Part shown: piece after piece, positions 12,398-24,800 of the stretch
Position numbering within the stretch: the stretch's first letter is position 1
Layout of the letters: the number at the start of each line of letters is the position of its first letter
Assembly (NCBI GenBank): GCA_017506865.1
Contig: JAFCMP010000003.1
Location: forward strand, 434,001 to 498,000
Direction: 5' to 3'
From: Tribonema minus
Taxonomy: Eukaryota > Sar > Xanthophyceae > Tribonematales > Tribonemataceae
Length of the DNA: 64,000 nt
Notes under the pieces: model-generated
Told to the model about the DNA's origin: nothing
Database searches by the model: none
What the model saw: the letters and a program-made list of their open reading frames with translations, nothing else
Made by a program: the position numbers and the translations under genes

Positions 12398-14182
12398 ATG
12401 TCAGGAGCAGTGAGGAGAGTAGTGAGGGGGGGCACGCGTGGCCGAGGGCGAGGGCGGGGATCAGCGCCAGCACCTGTCGTGAGCCCACCTCCAGCCGATG
12501 ACTCAGCTGACGACCTGCCCATCTTCGAGCAGTCGGACACGGAGCAGGAAAACGAAGCGCCTAGCGAACCTGCCCCTCCCCAGCAGGACTCTCGCGCCGG
12601 TAAACGTCGCAGAGTAGCCAGTGACACCAGTGCCGCACGGTCAGCCTCTGCCACGCCGGAGGCAGACGATGAAGATCAGGAGCCCGAAGATGTGAGCGAT
12701 GATTGAAGTTGCCGATAACGCAGGAAGCAGAGAGTGATAGTCTTAGTGCCAACCTTGCGCCGGCGTGCAGCTACGGAAGTTGGCGCTGAGCGTGCTGATG
12801 TCGTCGCATACCTCGAATATCGTTTGGCAGTGAAGGCTGGTCGATTTGTAGGTCGTTCGCTACGTTTTCGCAGGCATTGAAAGTGATCCTGCCCCAGTGA
12901 AGCCAGGGTGATTTGCACACAGAGCGCGATCCCGATGCCGCTGCAGCTCTGTCCTTGAATTGGCAATTCAATCTGCTGTCAGCATCAAAACTGTGCTGTA
13001 TCGATGGAAGCACCCATATGCCTCAGGTCACATGTGTCACAATTCGTCAGCACACATGTTACTCATCCAACCATGCATTGTCAGGCGGAGCCAGAACCAG
13101 AGCCAGAAGACGACGAGACAGAAGAGGAGGAGGAGCCAGCGGAGGAGGAAACGCGTCGCGGCAAGCAGCGGCGCGCAAGCAGCAGCAAACCTGCGCGATC
13201 CGCCAGCACCAGAGGCAAGGGCAAGGCCAGAGCAGCACCCGCGAGAGCTGCCGCTCAAAATGACGACAGCGACGAGGAAGGAGGCGGCGCCGGGGACGGG
13301 GGCGGCGGACTCGACGACGACGAAGTTGAGGAGGAGCTTAGCATGTTCACGCAGGCGGAGCCGGAGAAGTTCACCTACAAGAACCGCGTGAAGTGCACGG
13401 ACCAGAGCCGCCAGGCCGCGGGCAAGCAGCGCCGCGAGGAGCTGGACGCGCTGGTGCGGCGGATGGCGCGCTTTCTGCTGCTGAAGGGCGTGCGGCGCGA
13501 GCCGGTGCCGCGCGGCAAGTGCGTAGCGGACGTCATGGGCGCCCACAAGCGCACCAAGGTGACGGCGTTCGTGCTGCGCGAGGCGTCGGAGCTGCTCGAG
13601 CGCACGTTCGGCTACCGCGTCGCCATGACGCCGCAGGCCTTCGACGACGCGCGCCGCAAGCCGTGGTACAGCAAGGAGACGTTCTACGTGGTCAACGCGC
13701 TCGCGCGCGCGGACCACCAGAAGCTGCTGGGGCGCGCGCCCTCGTGCGACGCCGCGCTCCTCGGCTTCCTCATGGTCACGCTCGGCGTCATCTACTGCCA
13801 GCAGAGCAAGTCCGTCACGGAGCCGGCGCTGCGCGCGGCGCTGCACGCGTTCGACGACCGCATCGCCAAGACCGCGCCGGACGCGGGCGCGCGCGGCGCC
13901 TCCGGGAACGATCTCGTACCGGGCGTGGGACCGTTCCGCGAGGCGCTGAGAACGTTTGTGAGCCAGCACTACCTGCTGGAGACGAAGGAGGAGGTGGGGG
14001 GCGGGGGGGAGACGATCACGGAGTACTCCATGGGGCCGCGCGCGTACCTGGAGATCGGGAGGCCCCAGCTCATCAAGTTCTTGTATGAGACGCGGCAGCT
14101 GCCGCTGGATAGGTCGCTGCTGGCGGAGCTGAGCGATGATGACCTGGCGGAGGATGAGGACGTTGTTGCGGAGGCGGGGTAG
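12398..14182 (+). CDS. NSE3: NSE3/NSMCE3, MAGE-domain subunit of the SMC5/6 complex
   Basis: NSE3 pairs with NSE1 and NSE4 in the SMC5/6 DNA-repair complex in the nucleus. There are two exons, 12398-12691 (98 codons, donor GTGAGC) and 13085-14182, joined in phase 0 to give 463 residues. The first about 210 residues are acidic, Pro/Arg/Gly-rich and probably disordered. The MAGE homology domain spans about 215-438, with LVRRMARFLLLKGVRREPV, LLGFLMVTLGVIYC, RTFVSQHYLLETKE and YSMGPRAYLEIGRPQLIKF, the last being the winged-helix signature of this family. The C-terminus is acidic. Human NSE3 is about 300 residues, so the long acidic N-terminus is extra. The start is the first ATG after the shared upstream region. 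Confidence 0.93.
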
Positions 14183-15207
14183 GTATGCATGCATGTCTGG
14201 GGGCGGGGGGGGGGTTGGCTGGACGAGGCTTAGTTGAGGGGGGGTGAGGGGCGTGTGTGCTGTAGCAGTGTTTTGAGTAGGTGAAGGTGGAGCGCTGCTG
14301 AGGAGGGCAGGGGAATAGTGGCGGGCTGTGCTGTTGACGCTGCAACAGCCTCCAAATCGCATGAGGAGGGCAGGGGAATAGTGGCGGGCTGTGCTGTTGA
14401 CGCTGCAACAGCCTCCAAATCGCATGTGATGGTGATACCGTAACACTGCAACTTCACCATTGTGTATTCTGGTTGCCATCTGGTCAGCAATGGCTGCCAT
14501 GAGTGTTCAACTTGCACTGAGCAACTTTGCAAAAGCATGTGAATGACATGCTCGCTCTGCGTTCGACGGCACAAGCATGTCTGCTTTCACACCTGGTGTT
14601 TGTGAGTTTGCAGACAAGTGAGTATTGGGTTGCGAGCATCAATGCTCGCATTGTCCCAGCAAAGCAACGCTAGTGTCATTGCCTCACGTCTTGCAAGCAT
14701 TCAGTAGTTGGCTCTTGGGTTTTTCTTATCCCCAAGGTTGGCTCTTGTGGTCTCCAACAGGTCACGCATATGGCTTGTACTATGTGTGAAACCTTTGACG
14801 TGTTACCAGCTACATGACTCTGCCGTCGATTTCAACGACCTGTCGACACTGCGATTGGGTGCTAGTGGGTGAGCAGTAATGGTTCAGCGCTGCACTGGCC
14901 TCATGTATGCGCAAAATCTCGGGGGTCGGTTCGGTCGGTCCATTCCATGTTCAACTCAGTTCTTCGAACAAAGATCGCGTTGCGACGCGTTCGAGGTGTT
15001 GGCTGGCTTTGGACAACGGCCAGCGACTGCATCCAGAGTATCTTGACTGGCGCCACTTTCTCATCGCAGGCGTCATGCACTGCTAGGTCGTTAGCGCTTG
15101 TCAAGGACGCAGGCGAGAGAGGCTTCTGCGATCGATTCACTTTGTCGGAAGCGAAGGCTCTGTGCTGCGCTGACCACACGGGCGCTAGGCCCGCGAAGCA
15201 GCTCAAG
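14183..15207. other. Intergenic region between NSE3 and PCMTD-like gene
   Basis: About 1 kb. Apart from a two-copy direct repeat I see no gene, RNA or known element. An open frame continues upstream of the next gene's ATG (from 14869), but it has no recognisable content. Confidence 0.6.
14299..14424. repeat. Two-copy 63-bp direct tandem repeat
   Basis: The unit starting TGAGGAGGGCAGGGGAATAG and ending CTCCAAATCGCA occurs twice back to back (14299-14361 and 14362-14424) and appears identical. It is a recent tandem duplication downstream of NSE3. Confidence 0.92.
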
Positions 15208-18200
15208 ATGGTGGCGGAGGCGCAAGACAACGCGACCATGTGCCGCTACCTTCGCGACAGGTAAGAGCTTGCCAGGTTTTCCGCGTTCGGTGATTTCTGT
15301 TCGGTGATACGTACTTCAACGTCTTGCAAAGTCCTCAGCATGCTGTGAAGGGCAGGCAGAGGCTTCATAGGAGGCCAACTGATGATGTAGTGCACTGGTG
15401 CTGGTGCACGATAATCTTGTATATATTAGATTACACAACCTCCAAATTTTGTCATTTGTTCGCACTCTAGTCAGTTGAGAATTGACGCAACGTGCAAACT
15501 GTGCATGAGGGACTGCATGTTGTGTGTCTTGAGTTGTGTAAGCCAGAGCTGCAAAACGAGGTCGTCATTATGTTGAACGCATGGCAGCTGCCATCACTGT
15601 TTCAAAGGCATTGAATGCAGACATCAAGAGAGAGAGATGGTATGCGGTACCTAGCATCTCAGTGCAATGGCATTACATCATAGCGCTGCTTTCTGCACGG
15701 TTCTTAGTAGCAATACTGCAAGTGTTATGCACTGTTCTGGGGAATGCTTGTGGACTCATTGGCTTTGGTATGCATTAGAATAATGTTCTTAGCACCCGTT
15801 CACCTCACAGTTGAACGCTGCAAGTTGAACTTGAAGTCACATTGTAGGGCCCATCAACAGCACTCAACAGCATGCAGTGCTGTCAGGAATGCAGCCAATC
15901 ACATTACTTCGAAATATTAATGATGCTGGCGGTCCCTCTTGTGGGCGTGTGCATAAACGTTGCTGAATATCTGCCCAAAATACGACTGGAACTGGCCCTG
16001 GCGGACTGCTGTTCAGCATTGATTTTGGCATAGACTCTGATGCTTGAGCTCATATGTTGTCCTAAGTTCTGCACACAAATTGTGAGCTGTGAGCTGCAGC
16101 GCGCGCAGTTTCAATTCTAACTTCCAGCTGTGCATGTCACTGGCGGCCCCTGCTATGTGGTGCTGTACACCGGCAGTAGTCTACACTAGGTTTTCAATCC
16201 GTCACTGAATGCACATTGTGTTCTGTACACAGGTGTAGTTATAACTTGAACTTGAATTTCACGCTGAACGCTTTGCTGAGCACCGCTGCCGCCGCCGCCG
16301 CTGCGCAGGGGTATGTTGCAAACGCCGGCAGTGGTCGAGGCGTTCCAAACGGTGGACCGGGGGGACTTTGTGCCTGAGCAGCTGAAGCCCCTGGTGTATG
16401 GCGATCAGCCCATGAAGCTCAACAAGGTGCACATCAGTGCTCCGTTCATCTACGCACAGGCCACGGAGCAGCTGAACTTGAGGTGCGTACCTAAACTCTC
16501 GCACCACAGCACGCTTCAACACTCATGGTTCACGGTAGACCAAAAGGAGCACGTTGAAGCACAAATTTGAAGTCTACAAAGCAAATGCTCTTAAGTGTAC
16601 TGCGAAGCATGTTGCTTGTGAAGACAGTTGTGCCGGACCTTTGCGTGGTGATGAATCGATGGCAATGGCGCGAATGACTTTCAAATGGTTTCAACATCCA
16701 ACCCTGCTGCAAATCCCAGTCACAGCAACTTCAAAGGTCTGCGCCGGAATCAGTGTAAATCCGTACATGTCACTACAAAGGCCAACCTTCATGTTGAGGA
16801 CATTTTTGCTGACTTTGAGTGGCGAGCGCTAGCAACACCAGTCTCTTGTTATGGGGCAGCAGCGCTCAAACCTGAGTGCTGCTGAGCGTTGTGCACACAT
16901 CAGTGCTCAATACACAGCCCCCGCAGCTGCTGACAATGCGCGTGCTGTCCTGCTAGTACAGATACTGCCACTTGGACGCCTTCAAGCATGCGCACATGCG
17001 CATGAGTGCACCTGCACGCACAATCAATTTGATGTAAGCTGAAGCGTCGCCCATCACTCAACTTCAACTGGCACCATTACGCAGGCCGGGAACTTCCTTT
17101 CTCAACATCGGCAGCGGCACGGGCTACTTCTCGTACGTGGCGAGCGTTCTGGTGGGGGAGTCTGGCACCAATCACAGCATCGAGGCGGAGCCCGAGATGG
17201 TGGGCTTCGCTAAGGCGCACGTCGCGGCGCAGAACAAGAAGTTGGACAGGCATTCCGACATACAGGTGCGCGCGCTGCTGTGTGAGTGTGGCACTGTGTG
17301 AGTGTTACTGTGTGAGTGTGGTAGGGTAGGGGTAGGGTTCGAGTCAGGATTAGGGCTAGGGCTAGGGCCTCGCTATGGCGCACGTCGCGGCGCAGAACAA
17401 GAAGCTGGAAAGGCAATCCAACATACAGGTGTGCTGCGAGTGTGGTAAGGTTAGGTTTAGGGTTAGGGGTATGTATGTAGGGCACACGTCGCGGCGCAGA
17501 ACACGAAGCTGGACAGAGAGTCCAATATACAGGGGCGCTGCTGTGTGAGTGTAGTAGGGTCAGTATTAGGGAGGGTTAGGGGTATGTACTACAGTATGCA
17601 TATATACATGTGAGTACAGCGCTTCCAGTGGTCTGCGCAGCAATTCACATACTTCCCGACATGCGCAGAACTAACTTCCCTTACCTTCTAGCTTGCCAGT
17701 TTTATTATGAGTCCTTGAACTTCTTCCTCATGGACGCAGTGGCAATGTCAACTTAGAGAAAGACTTGAAGCTCAACAACATCACTCCTTCGCACGAAACA
17801 CAACTCTGAAGAGTTCTCTTCAGCAAGCAAGCGTTTCCCTGACACACACCGCTGCCTAATTACGCCCTTCTCACTTCCAGTCCTTAGCCGGCAACTGTAT
17901 CTGCATTCCGCAAGCAAGCGCTTCGCACGCTAATTGCACCCTCCTCCTCTGTGGTTCATCGCTGGCGATCCGCGCGCTCACTCCGCTGCCCCTAAATTGC
18001 GCGCTTCTCGTTTCCAGTTCATCGCCGGCAACGGCCTCCTCCTTGACCCCTCGGTCTACCGCTATGACGCCATCTACGTCGGCGCTGGCTCCACCGCGCC
18101 GCCCAATAGCACCCTTCTCTCCTCCAGTTCATCGTTGGCACTCATTCGCTGCCTTATTGCGCCCTTCTCCCCTCCAGTTCATCACCGACAACGGCCTCCT

Positions 18201-19582
18201 CCTCGACCCCTCCGTCTACCGCCATGACGCAATGTGCGTCGGCGGCGGCTGCACTGCGCTGCTTAATAGCACCCAACTCCCCTCTAGCGATGTTCTCCCC
18301 TCTAGTTCATCGCTGGCACTCCGGCTCTCAACCCGCTGCCTAATTGCGCCCTTCTCTCTTCCAGTTCATCACCGGCAACGGCCTCCTCCTCGACCCCTCC
18401 GTCTACCGCTACGACGCCATCTACGTCGGTGCGGGCTGTACCGCGGCCTGGAACCAGCCGTTCCTCGCATCACTGCTCAACCCGGGAGGGACCCTGGTGG
18501 CACCGTTCGGCCACGAACTCGTGCGCGTGCGCAAGAGCGCCGACGGCCTCACCACGGAGACTTCTGCGATGTGCCAGGTGGCGTTCCGGCCGATCGTGCA
18601 GCCGCGCTCAGCGCCGTGGCTCCCCCTGTGCCGCCCCCCTGCGCGTGCGCCGCGCGGGCCGCGTCCTCAGGTGTGCACTTGTACTACATAGTAGGCTCGC
18701 TGCTGGGGGCTCTGCCAAACCCTAGTGTGACCCTGCTGCTCTGCGGCCCGCTACTGCTCGATTTGAAGAAGGAGTTTGCACGGAAATGGTCGCCGAGCTG
18801 CATCGTAGACTGCGCAGCGCTACAGTAGCGCGCGATCTGGCCCTAACTTTGCCGCTCGCGCTGACGTAAGCAGTAGTTTGTTCTGCTAGAGGTCTTGCCT
18901 GTCTCTCCACGCAAAGTCGATCCCTCGCGCTGACGAACGAGATTCGGCTGAACATGGGTCAATCCTAGGGCTCGGTTCCAAGTGAAAAGCAGGGAAAGTG
19001 ATGTAGGTTGCCCTGTTTCTTACCTGGTCGAGTGAGCAAACTTGCTGATCACCATCACGACAGAGCACGCTAGGCTAGCGAAATACTTCTAGAAGTAGAC
19101 GTATTCCGTAAGCCGGCCAACGGTTGTCTCACTCGCATGCCTGCTCTACTGGAGCAAGATTCCAAATACTCTTTGCAGGTGACTCACCTCACATACACCT
19201 CGCCCCCCCCCCCCCCTGATCGCTGCCGCGGCAGTTCGAGGTACCGCCGTGGGCGCCGCGCACGCACGCGCAGCACCCGCCGCCGTTCCGCCGCGCCGTG
19301 CGCGCGTGCCTCCTCATGTCCGCGCGCGAGGGCTCGCTGCCCGCCAGACTGCCGCCGGCGGTGTGGTACGAAGTCGCGAGCTACCTCCGCCGCGACTGGT
19401 TCGCAGCAGGCGCTAGCGCCGCCGCCGCCGCCACCAGTGACCCGTTGAGCGGTGCTGCCGGCGGCGCGGCGGCGGGGTGTGGCGGCGGCGGCGCGGCGGC
19501 GCGGCGCGTGCGCGCGCTGCTGTCGAAAGCGCTGCCGTCCAGGCTGGTGGTGCTAGACGGCGGCGGGTGCTGCGTGTCCTGA
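15208..19582 (+). CDS. PCMTD: PCMTD-type protein-L-isoaspartate methyltransferase-like protein
   Basis: Exons 15208-15260, 16309-16482, 17085-17265, 18365-18670 and 19235-19582 join in phase to give 353 residues. The SAM-binding motif is FLNIGSGTGYFS (about 81-92), followed by TNHSIE, which resembles PCMTD1 (LNLGSGTGYLS, NHGIE) more than classical PCMT1. HISAPFIYAQ (about 59-68) aligns with the PCMTD1 HLSAPCIY block. The C-terminal exon carries RLPPAVWYEVASYLRRDWF, which looks like a short F-box or SOCS-like helix pair. In animals PCMTD proteins are adaptors of cullin ubiquitin ligases; a similar role here is inference. The ATG at 15208 gives an N-terminus (MVAEAQDNATMCRYLRD) that fits the family. 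Introns 3 and the region before exon 4 hold duplicated exon pieces. Confidence 0.86.
17197..17532 (+). repeat. Three tandem copies of the end of PCMTD exon 3
   Basis: The exon tail ending at 17265 recurs at about 17366-17428 and 17481-17532. Copy 2 is open in frame (ALAxxHVAAQNKKLERQ type), can use the AG of a TAGGG-like repeat as acceptor and has a GT donor; 17366-17428 is 63 bp, 21 codons. Copy 3 has lost its GT donor (GGGG follows). TTAGGG-like tracts separate the copies. Confidence 0.85.
17881..18460 (+). repeat. Repeated copies of the start of PCMTD exon 4 with acceptor
   Basis: The acceptor plus TTCATC(A/G)CCGGCAACGG and the following about 90 bp occur at 18018, 18178 and 18365. Shorter pieces of the acceptor with TTCATC lie at about 17881, 18128 and 18308. 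Only the last copy runs on into the full exon (to 18670). The middle copy has several missense changes (for example YRHDAMCVGGG). Confidence 0.85.
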
Positions 19583-21284
19583 CTGGCGGCAGCGGCAGCG
19601 GCGGCAGCGGCAGCGGCGGTGTGCGGCGGCGCTGCTGCCGCCACTGCTGCTGCTGCTGTTTATGGGGTGCTGCGGCGCGGCGCGCTGCTGCCGGCGCTGC
19701 GCGCGTACTGCTGCAGCAGTGGTTGAGCGCTGCTGTTGCTGAAAATTGAGCATTGCCGCTGCTGCGGATGCGTGTATGTCATACACTTTCTTAGGTCCAT
19801 GGGTTATGAGTGCAACCTTGGACTGCTGTCGCCGACTCGCATAGGGGACCAGGTCAAAAACGCGCTCAGGGTAGGTAAAATAGCAGCTGGCCAACGACAG
19901 TAAAAGCACAACCTGCAGCAGAAGAAGTAGTAGCGGCAACAGCAGCAGCAGCAGCAGCAGTGACGGCAGCAGCCGCTTTGGTGGCAATGCCTGCAGCGGC
20001 AGTCGTGGTGGCGGCGAAAGCAGCGGCGGCACCGGCATCCTAGCGCATGCCTGAGGGGTGCATGTACACTACGAAAGGGGCACTAGTTGAGCTTATATGT
20101 ATACATACATGCGGGCCGGGGTCGAGTTGCACACTCATCATGCTACCAGGTACAGGGGCACGAAAGGGGTTACAGCGCTTGGCCGCGCCTCTATAACCTA
20201 CATATGTGCCACGAGTGCGTTATCACATGTACACTAATGGGGGAGCGCTGGCAGCAGCACGTGTGGCGGCACACACGCTGGTCACCTATAAGTACTGCTG
20301 AGCAGGTACTACACCCTTTTTGACCTCAGCAGTGCCATTCCCCCCGGCCGCTTTCGGGAGGGGGGCTAGCATTGAAGAGCACTGCCGCGGTCCGAATGAG
20401 CGGCGCTGCCGGTTGAGGTCACAGCAAGCTGTTGTCCTCTTTGTCCCCCATACATACATACTGTAGGAACCATTTCACGTAAAGCGGTAGCGGCATGCCT
20501 CGTGCAGAGCAGTCTCAATATCGACCGCGCTTCGGCGAGTTCACATAGATCGGTCACGGGCGGTGGCTGCGCAGCGCGTTTCGTTCTCCGTGTCGTGCAT
20601 AATAGGACATGTATTTGCGACCAGAAGAGTTTGTCAATCGCGCTGGAATGGTGCTTGTCTTGCCCTGTGGGCGCTGCCACTACCACATTGAGAAGTTGCA
20701 TCTGCTGACAACTGCTGGTTCGACCATTGACTTTTGATGATTGTGGTGAATCAGAGCACTGCCTCGGCATGATTTCACAACAGTAGGAAAATGCAAAAAA
20801 AATGCTGTATTGTTCTTCTACATTTATGTACTTTCATGAAGATTGGCCACAGCGAAACGAGCGGTGCATAGTGTATCATCGTGACACTTGACATGTTGAT
20901 TCAGTGCCCCTCCGCATGTATGAAGAGCGGAGTCCCACCATATGACACTTGGCACACCATTGTGTCCGCATTCACCACGAGGTGACCACAACGACGGAGC
21001 CTCTATTTGTGCATCACGCAAGCGCCTAAACCTAATCCCCTAACACTAAATTTACAATTTCAGTCGAGCGCGCAGTCATTATGCCTAACCCTAACTCTAA
21101 GTGCGTGTTGCGTTTGTTTGGACGTGCCTTTGTGGCGGCAAGATGCACTTGCGCCGTTGTGTTGTAACCACTCTCTCGGGCAAGCGGGCGAGCAATAGCA
21201 GCTCTGGGCATCGCTTGCAGCAGCGGCACTCAGGTGTAGTGCTCAGCGCATGATGGTGAAAACACACATTCACATTCACATGCT

Positions 21285-21440
21285 AGGCTGTGTTGCAGCA
21301 CCGGTGTCCCTGCTCTGGGGTGCAGTGCAATCTAGGATTGCTGCATAGGAGAGTAAACCCTAGGAACAGTTAAGACACCCGCCCTCTGTCAGGGCCTTCA
21401 TTAAGTACATGTCCATGAGCGGAACACTCAGCGCCCTACT
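21285..21440. repeat. Dispersed repeat family 2, copy 1
   Basis: The run GCTGTGTTGCAGCACCGGTG ... AAACCCTAGGAA ... GACACCCG ... GGGCCTT matches, with scattered differences, the sequence at 61905-62055. No terminal structure is evident. Confidence 0.7.
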
Positions 21441-21459
21441 GTTCCTGCTGCTCACGCAC

Positions 21460-21493
21460 TAACCCTAACCCTAACCCTAATCCTAGCCCTAAG
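21460..21493. repeat. Interstitial telomere-like repeat (CCCTAA type)
   Basis: Four consecutive CCCTAA units followed by diverged ones (AATCCTAGCCCTAA). Further CCCTAACCCTA occurs at about 21568. Confidence 0.85.
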
Positions 21494-21822
21494 TTGAACT
21501 TGAAAACACAACGAGCGCACTAGCGCTGATGATGATGTGCAAAAGGGCCACAGGATGAGGCAGGCAACCCTAACCCTAGCTAGTGCCACAAATAACATTA
21601 GTCCAATCAAAAGTGCAAATCGTGACTCAAGCACGTGGCGGTACTCTGATGATACATTTTCAAAAACAATACTCAACGCCCTTGCATGCTCCAACGCTGA
21701 CTCATACCCTGACTCATCCAAGAGTCAGCCGCTATTACCACTGACGCACACGCACGGTGCGTGCGCACGCCCAGATCCGCTCAGATGCCGACTCTTACTC
21801 TGACTCATCATGCAGAGTCGAG

Positions 21823-24800
21823 TCAGCCGCCGTAGCTGCCGGCGCGCGCACGCGCGGTCCGCGCCCCTAGATCCGCGCCGCGCGGCGACACCGCTGCGGG
21901 CCGCTCTGGCGCCTTCGCCGCCGCCGCCGCCGCAGGCGCTGCGTCCAAGAAGCGCAACATCTCCGCGGCGACGCCGTCCTCCTTGTCGCCGTCGTCGTAC
22001 TCGACGTCGTACGTGCCGTCGCGGTTGGCGGCGCGCACGCGCGCGGCGAACCAGCGCGCGCGCCCGCGGAAGCGCGCCTCCACCCTGTCGCCGGCCCTGA
22101 ACTGCGCGCTGCTGCTGCCACCGCCGCCACTGCTGCCGGCGTCGCGCGCGCCGCCGCCGCCGCCGGCTGCGGACCCTCGCGCGGGCTCCAGCGACTTGAT
22201 CAGGTCTGCAGCAACACTCAGCTCTTTTTCGCCGTCGTCATAGTCGACGTCGTAGGTGCCGTCGCGGTTGGCGCAGCGGATCTTGCCCGGGTAGTAGCGC
22301 GCGCGCCCCTTGTAGCGCGCCTCGACCTTATCCCCCTCTCTGAGCACTGCTGCTGCTGCAGAGCCCCTGCCGCCGTCGTCGAGGCTGTCGACGCGGCGCG
22401 GCGGCGACTGCCGCGGCGGCGGCTCCAGCGACTTGACAAAGTCCGCAGCAACGCTCAGCTCCTTCTCGCCGTCGTCGTAGTCAATATCGTAGGTGCCGTC
22501 ACGGTTGGCTCGGCGGACTTTGCCTGTGGCGATGGCGTGTGCATGCACAGCAGTGTCAGCATGGTCTGGTGATGAATTGTGTAGTAACTGCGGAATAGCT
22601 TGCTTGGTGAACTTGAGGGCTAGACAGAGTGGCTTGAGCGCTGAGCGATATTGGATAGGGTATGTTTTATACATACAGGTGTGCAGTGCGAGAGCCTTCG
22701 CAACTTGAAATAGTGGCACAAAGATTGCCTCGCGAACTGCATTGTGCATTGCGAAGTCCAGCTTCCAGAACGGTAACAAATGAAATACTTCGAAGTACTT
22801 GCTTATGGGAGGAGTAGCCTGCATCGCCGCCCAAGCAGGACACAGCGTGCGTGCCAGCGTTGTTCGCTGCGCCTCGACCCCTCGTGCCCCTTGCGCAGTG
22901 CACCTGCCTCATACGCGCCGTCAGCTGTAGCGCCAAAACACTCACTCCAAAGCGCCATGTAGCACGCATGTGGGGACCCTGCGCGCTTGAGTGCTGTCAC
23001 CACGAGTGCCGCTACATAACAAATGCAGCACGTTTTGGCAACATCAAAACGCTTGCGCCATCACCTGGGTAGTAACGCGCACGCCCCCTGTACCGCGCCT
23101 CCACCCTGTTCCCCTCCCGGAGCGCTGCTGCAGCGTCGCCGCCGCGCCGCCCCGGCGACCCCGGCGCCGCCGCCTCCAGCAGCAGCACCTGCGCCCTTAC
23201 AAGCGCTGCCGCCACGCCTAGCTCCTTCTCACCGTCGTCGTAGTCAATGTCATAAGTGCCGTCGCGGTTCACGCGCCGGACTTCACCTTTGAAGTATCGC
23301 TCGCGCCCGCGGTACCGCGCCTCGATCTTGTCCCCCACCTGCAGGGGGGTCTCGGCAGCACGGCTCGGCGAACCGATGCCCGCTCTCGGCGGCGGCTCCA
23401 GTGATCTAATCAGATCCGCAGCAACGCTCAGCTCCTTCTCGCCATCATCATAGTCGATGTCGTACGTGCCGTCGCGGTTGGCGCGGCGGATCTTGCCAGG
23501 GTAGTAGCGCGCGCGCCCCTTGTAGCGCGCCTCTACCTTGTCCCCCTCCCTGAGCACTGCTGCTGCTGCTGCTGCTGCTGAGCCCCTGCCGCCATCGTCC
23601 AGGCTGTCGGCGTGCCGGCCGCCGCCGCCGCCGCCCTCTAGAGATCTGATGAAATCAGCAGCAACGCTCAGCTCCTTTTCGCCGTCATCATAATCTACGT
23701 CGTACGTGCCGTCGCGGTTCGCACGGCGAATTTTTCCCGTGTAGTAGCGCGCGCGCCCCTTGTAGCGCGCCTCCACTTTATCCCCCTCTCTGAGCGCTGC
23801 TGCGGATGCGCCGCCGCCGCGCGCGCCGCCACTGTCTGGCCGCCTGCCATCGACCTCCAGGGACCTTATCAGGTCTGCAGCAACGCTCAGCTCCTTCTCG
23901 CCGTCGTCATAGTCAACGTCATAGGTGCCGTCGCGGTTGACGCGCCGGATCTTGCCGGGGAAGAAGCGCGCGCGCCCCTTGTAGCGCGCCTCGACTTTGT
24001 CGCCCTCCCTGAGCGCTGCTGCGCCCTGCGCGCCGTCATTCACGCTCTCTGTGCGCCGGGCGTCAGCCTCCAACGATTTGATGAGGTCTGCAGCCATGCT
24101 CAGCTCCTTCTCACCTGCAGTAGGCAAATGAAGCATGCATTTCTTGTACGTCAGAGTGGATTCAGGAGCCTTCATAGGATGGTCTCCAAAGCGTTCTGGA
24201 AGGTTCTGTCAATGTACTGAAGGTTCTGTCAATGTAGGGATGATTATGTGTGTGGCAAGGCGAGTATCTGGCTATACTTTGTTTGGTGTGCATTCAAAGT
24301 ATCATGACGGTTCTACTTTCGCACACATGCGTGCCGACATGGCACCTCTGTTTCCCCTGCTGCTATGCACGGGCCACGGTGCGCCTGCCTGCGGCGCCAA
24401 TCACGCAACTTACCGTCATCGTAATCCACGTCGTAGGTGCCGTCGCGGTTGACACGGCGGATCTTCCCGGGGTAGTGCCGCGCGCGCCCCTTGTAGCGTG
24501 CCTCGACCTTGTCCCCCTCTCTCAGTGGCAGAGCACTGCTGCTGTCAATTCGCGCGGGGGAACGGCGCGGCGGCTCCAGCGAGCGAATCAGCTCTGCAGC
24601 AACGCTCAGCTCCTTCTCGCCGTCATCGTAGTCTACGTCGTACGTGCCGTCGCGGTTGGCGCGCCGGAGTTTGCCCGGGTAGTAGCGCGCGCGCCCCTTG
24701 TAGCGCGCTTCGACCTTATCACCCTCGATGAGCGCTGCTGCTGCAGCTGAGCTGCTGACGCGCAAGCCCTCGTTGACGCTCTCGCCGCGCCGCGGCGGCG

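Larger units (their letters stand above)
19583..21822. other. Intergenic region with simple and dispersed repeats
   Basis: About 2.2 kb between the convergent PCMTD-like gene and the Tudor-array gene. It starts with GCGGCAGCG and CAGCAG simple repeats (19580-20040), then has no convincing coding region. A copy of dispersed family 2 lies at 21285-21440 and a telomere-like tract at 21460-21493. Confidence 0.6.

Noticed and set aside
13037..14500. 487-codon minus-strand open frame
   Set aside because: Antisense of the NSE3 MAGE-domain exon; the plus strand carries the conserved domain.
19553..20038. Leu-rich minus-strand open frame that looks like a membrane segment
   Set aside because: The Leu run is a reading of a CAGCAG simple repeat, with no supporting splice or start context.
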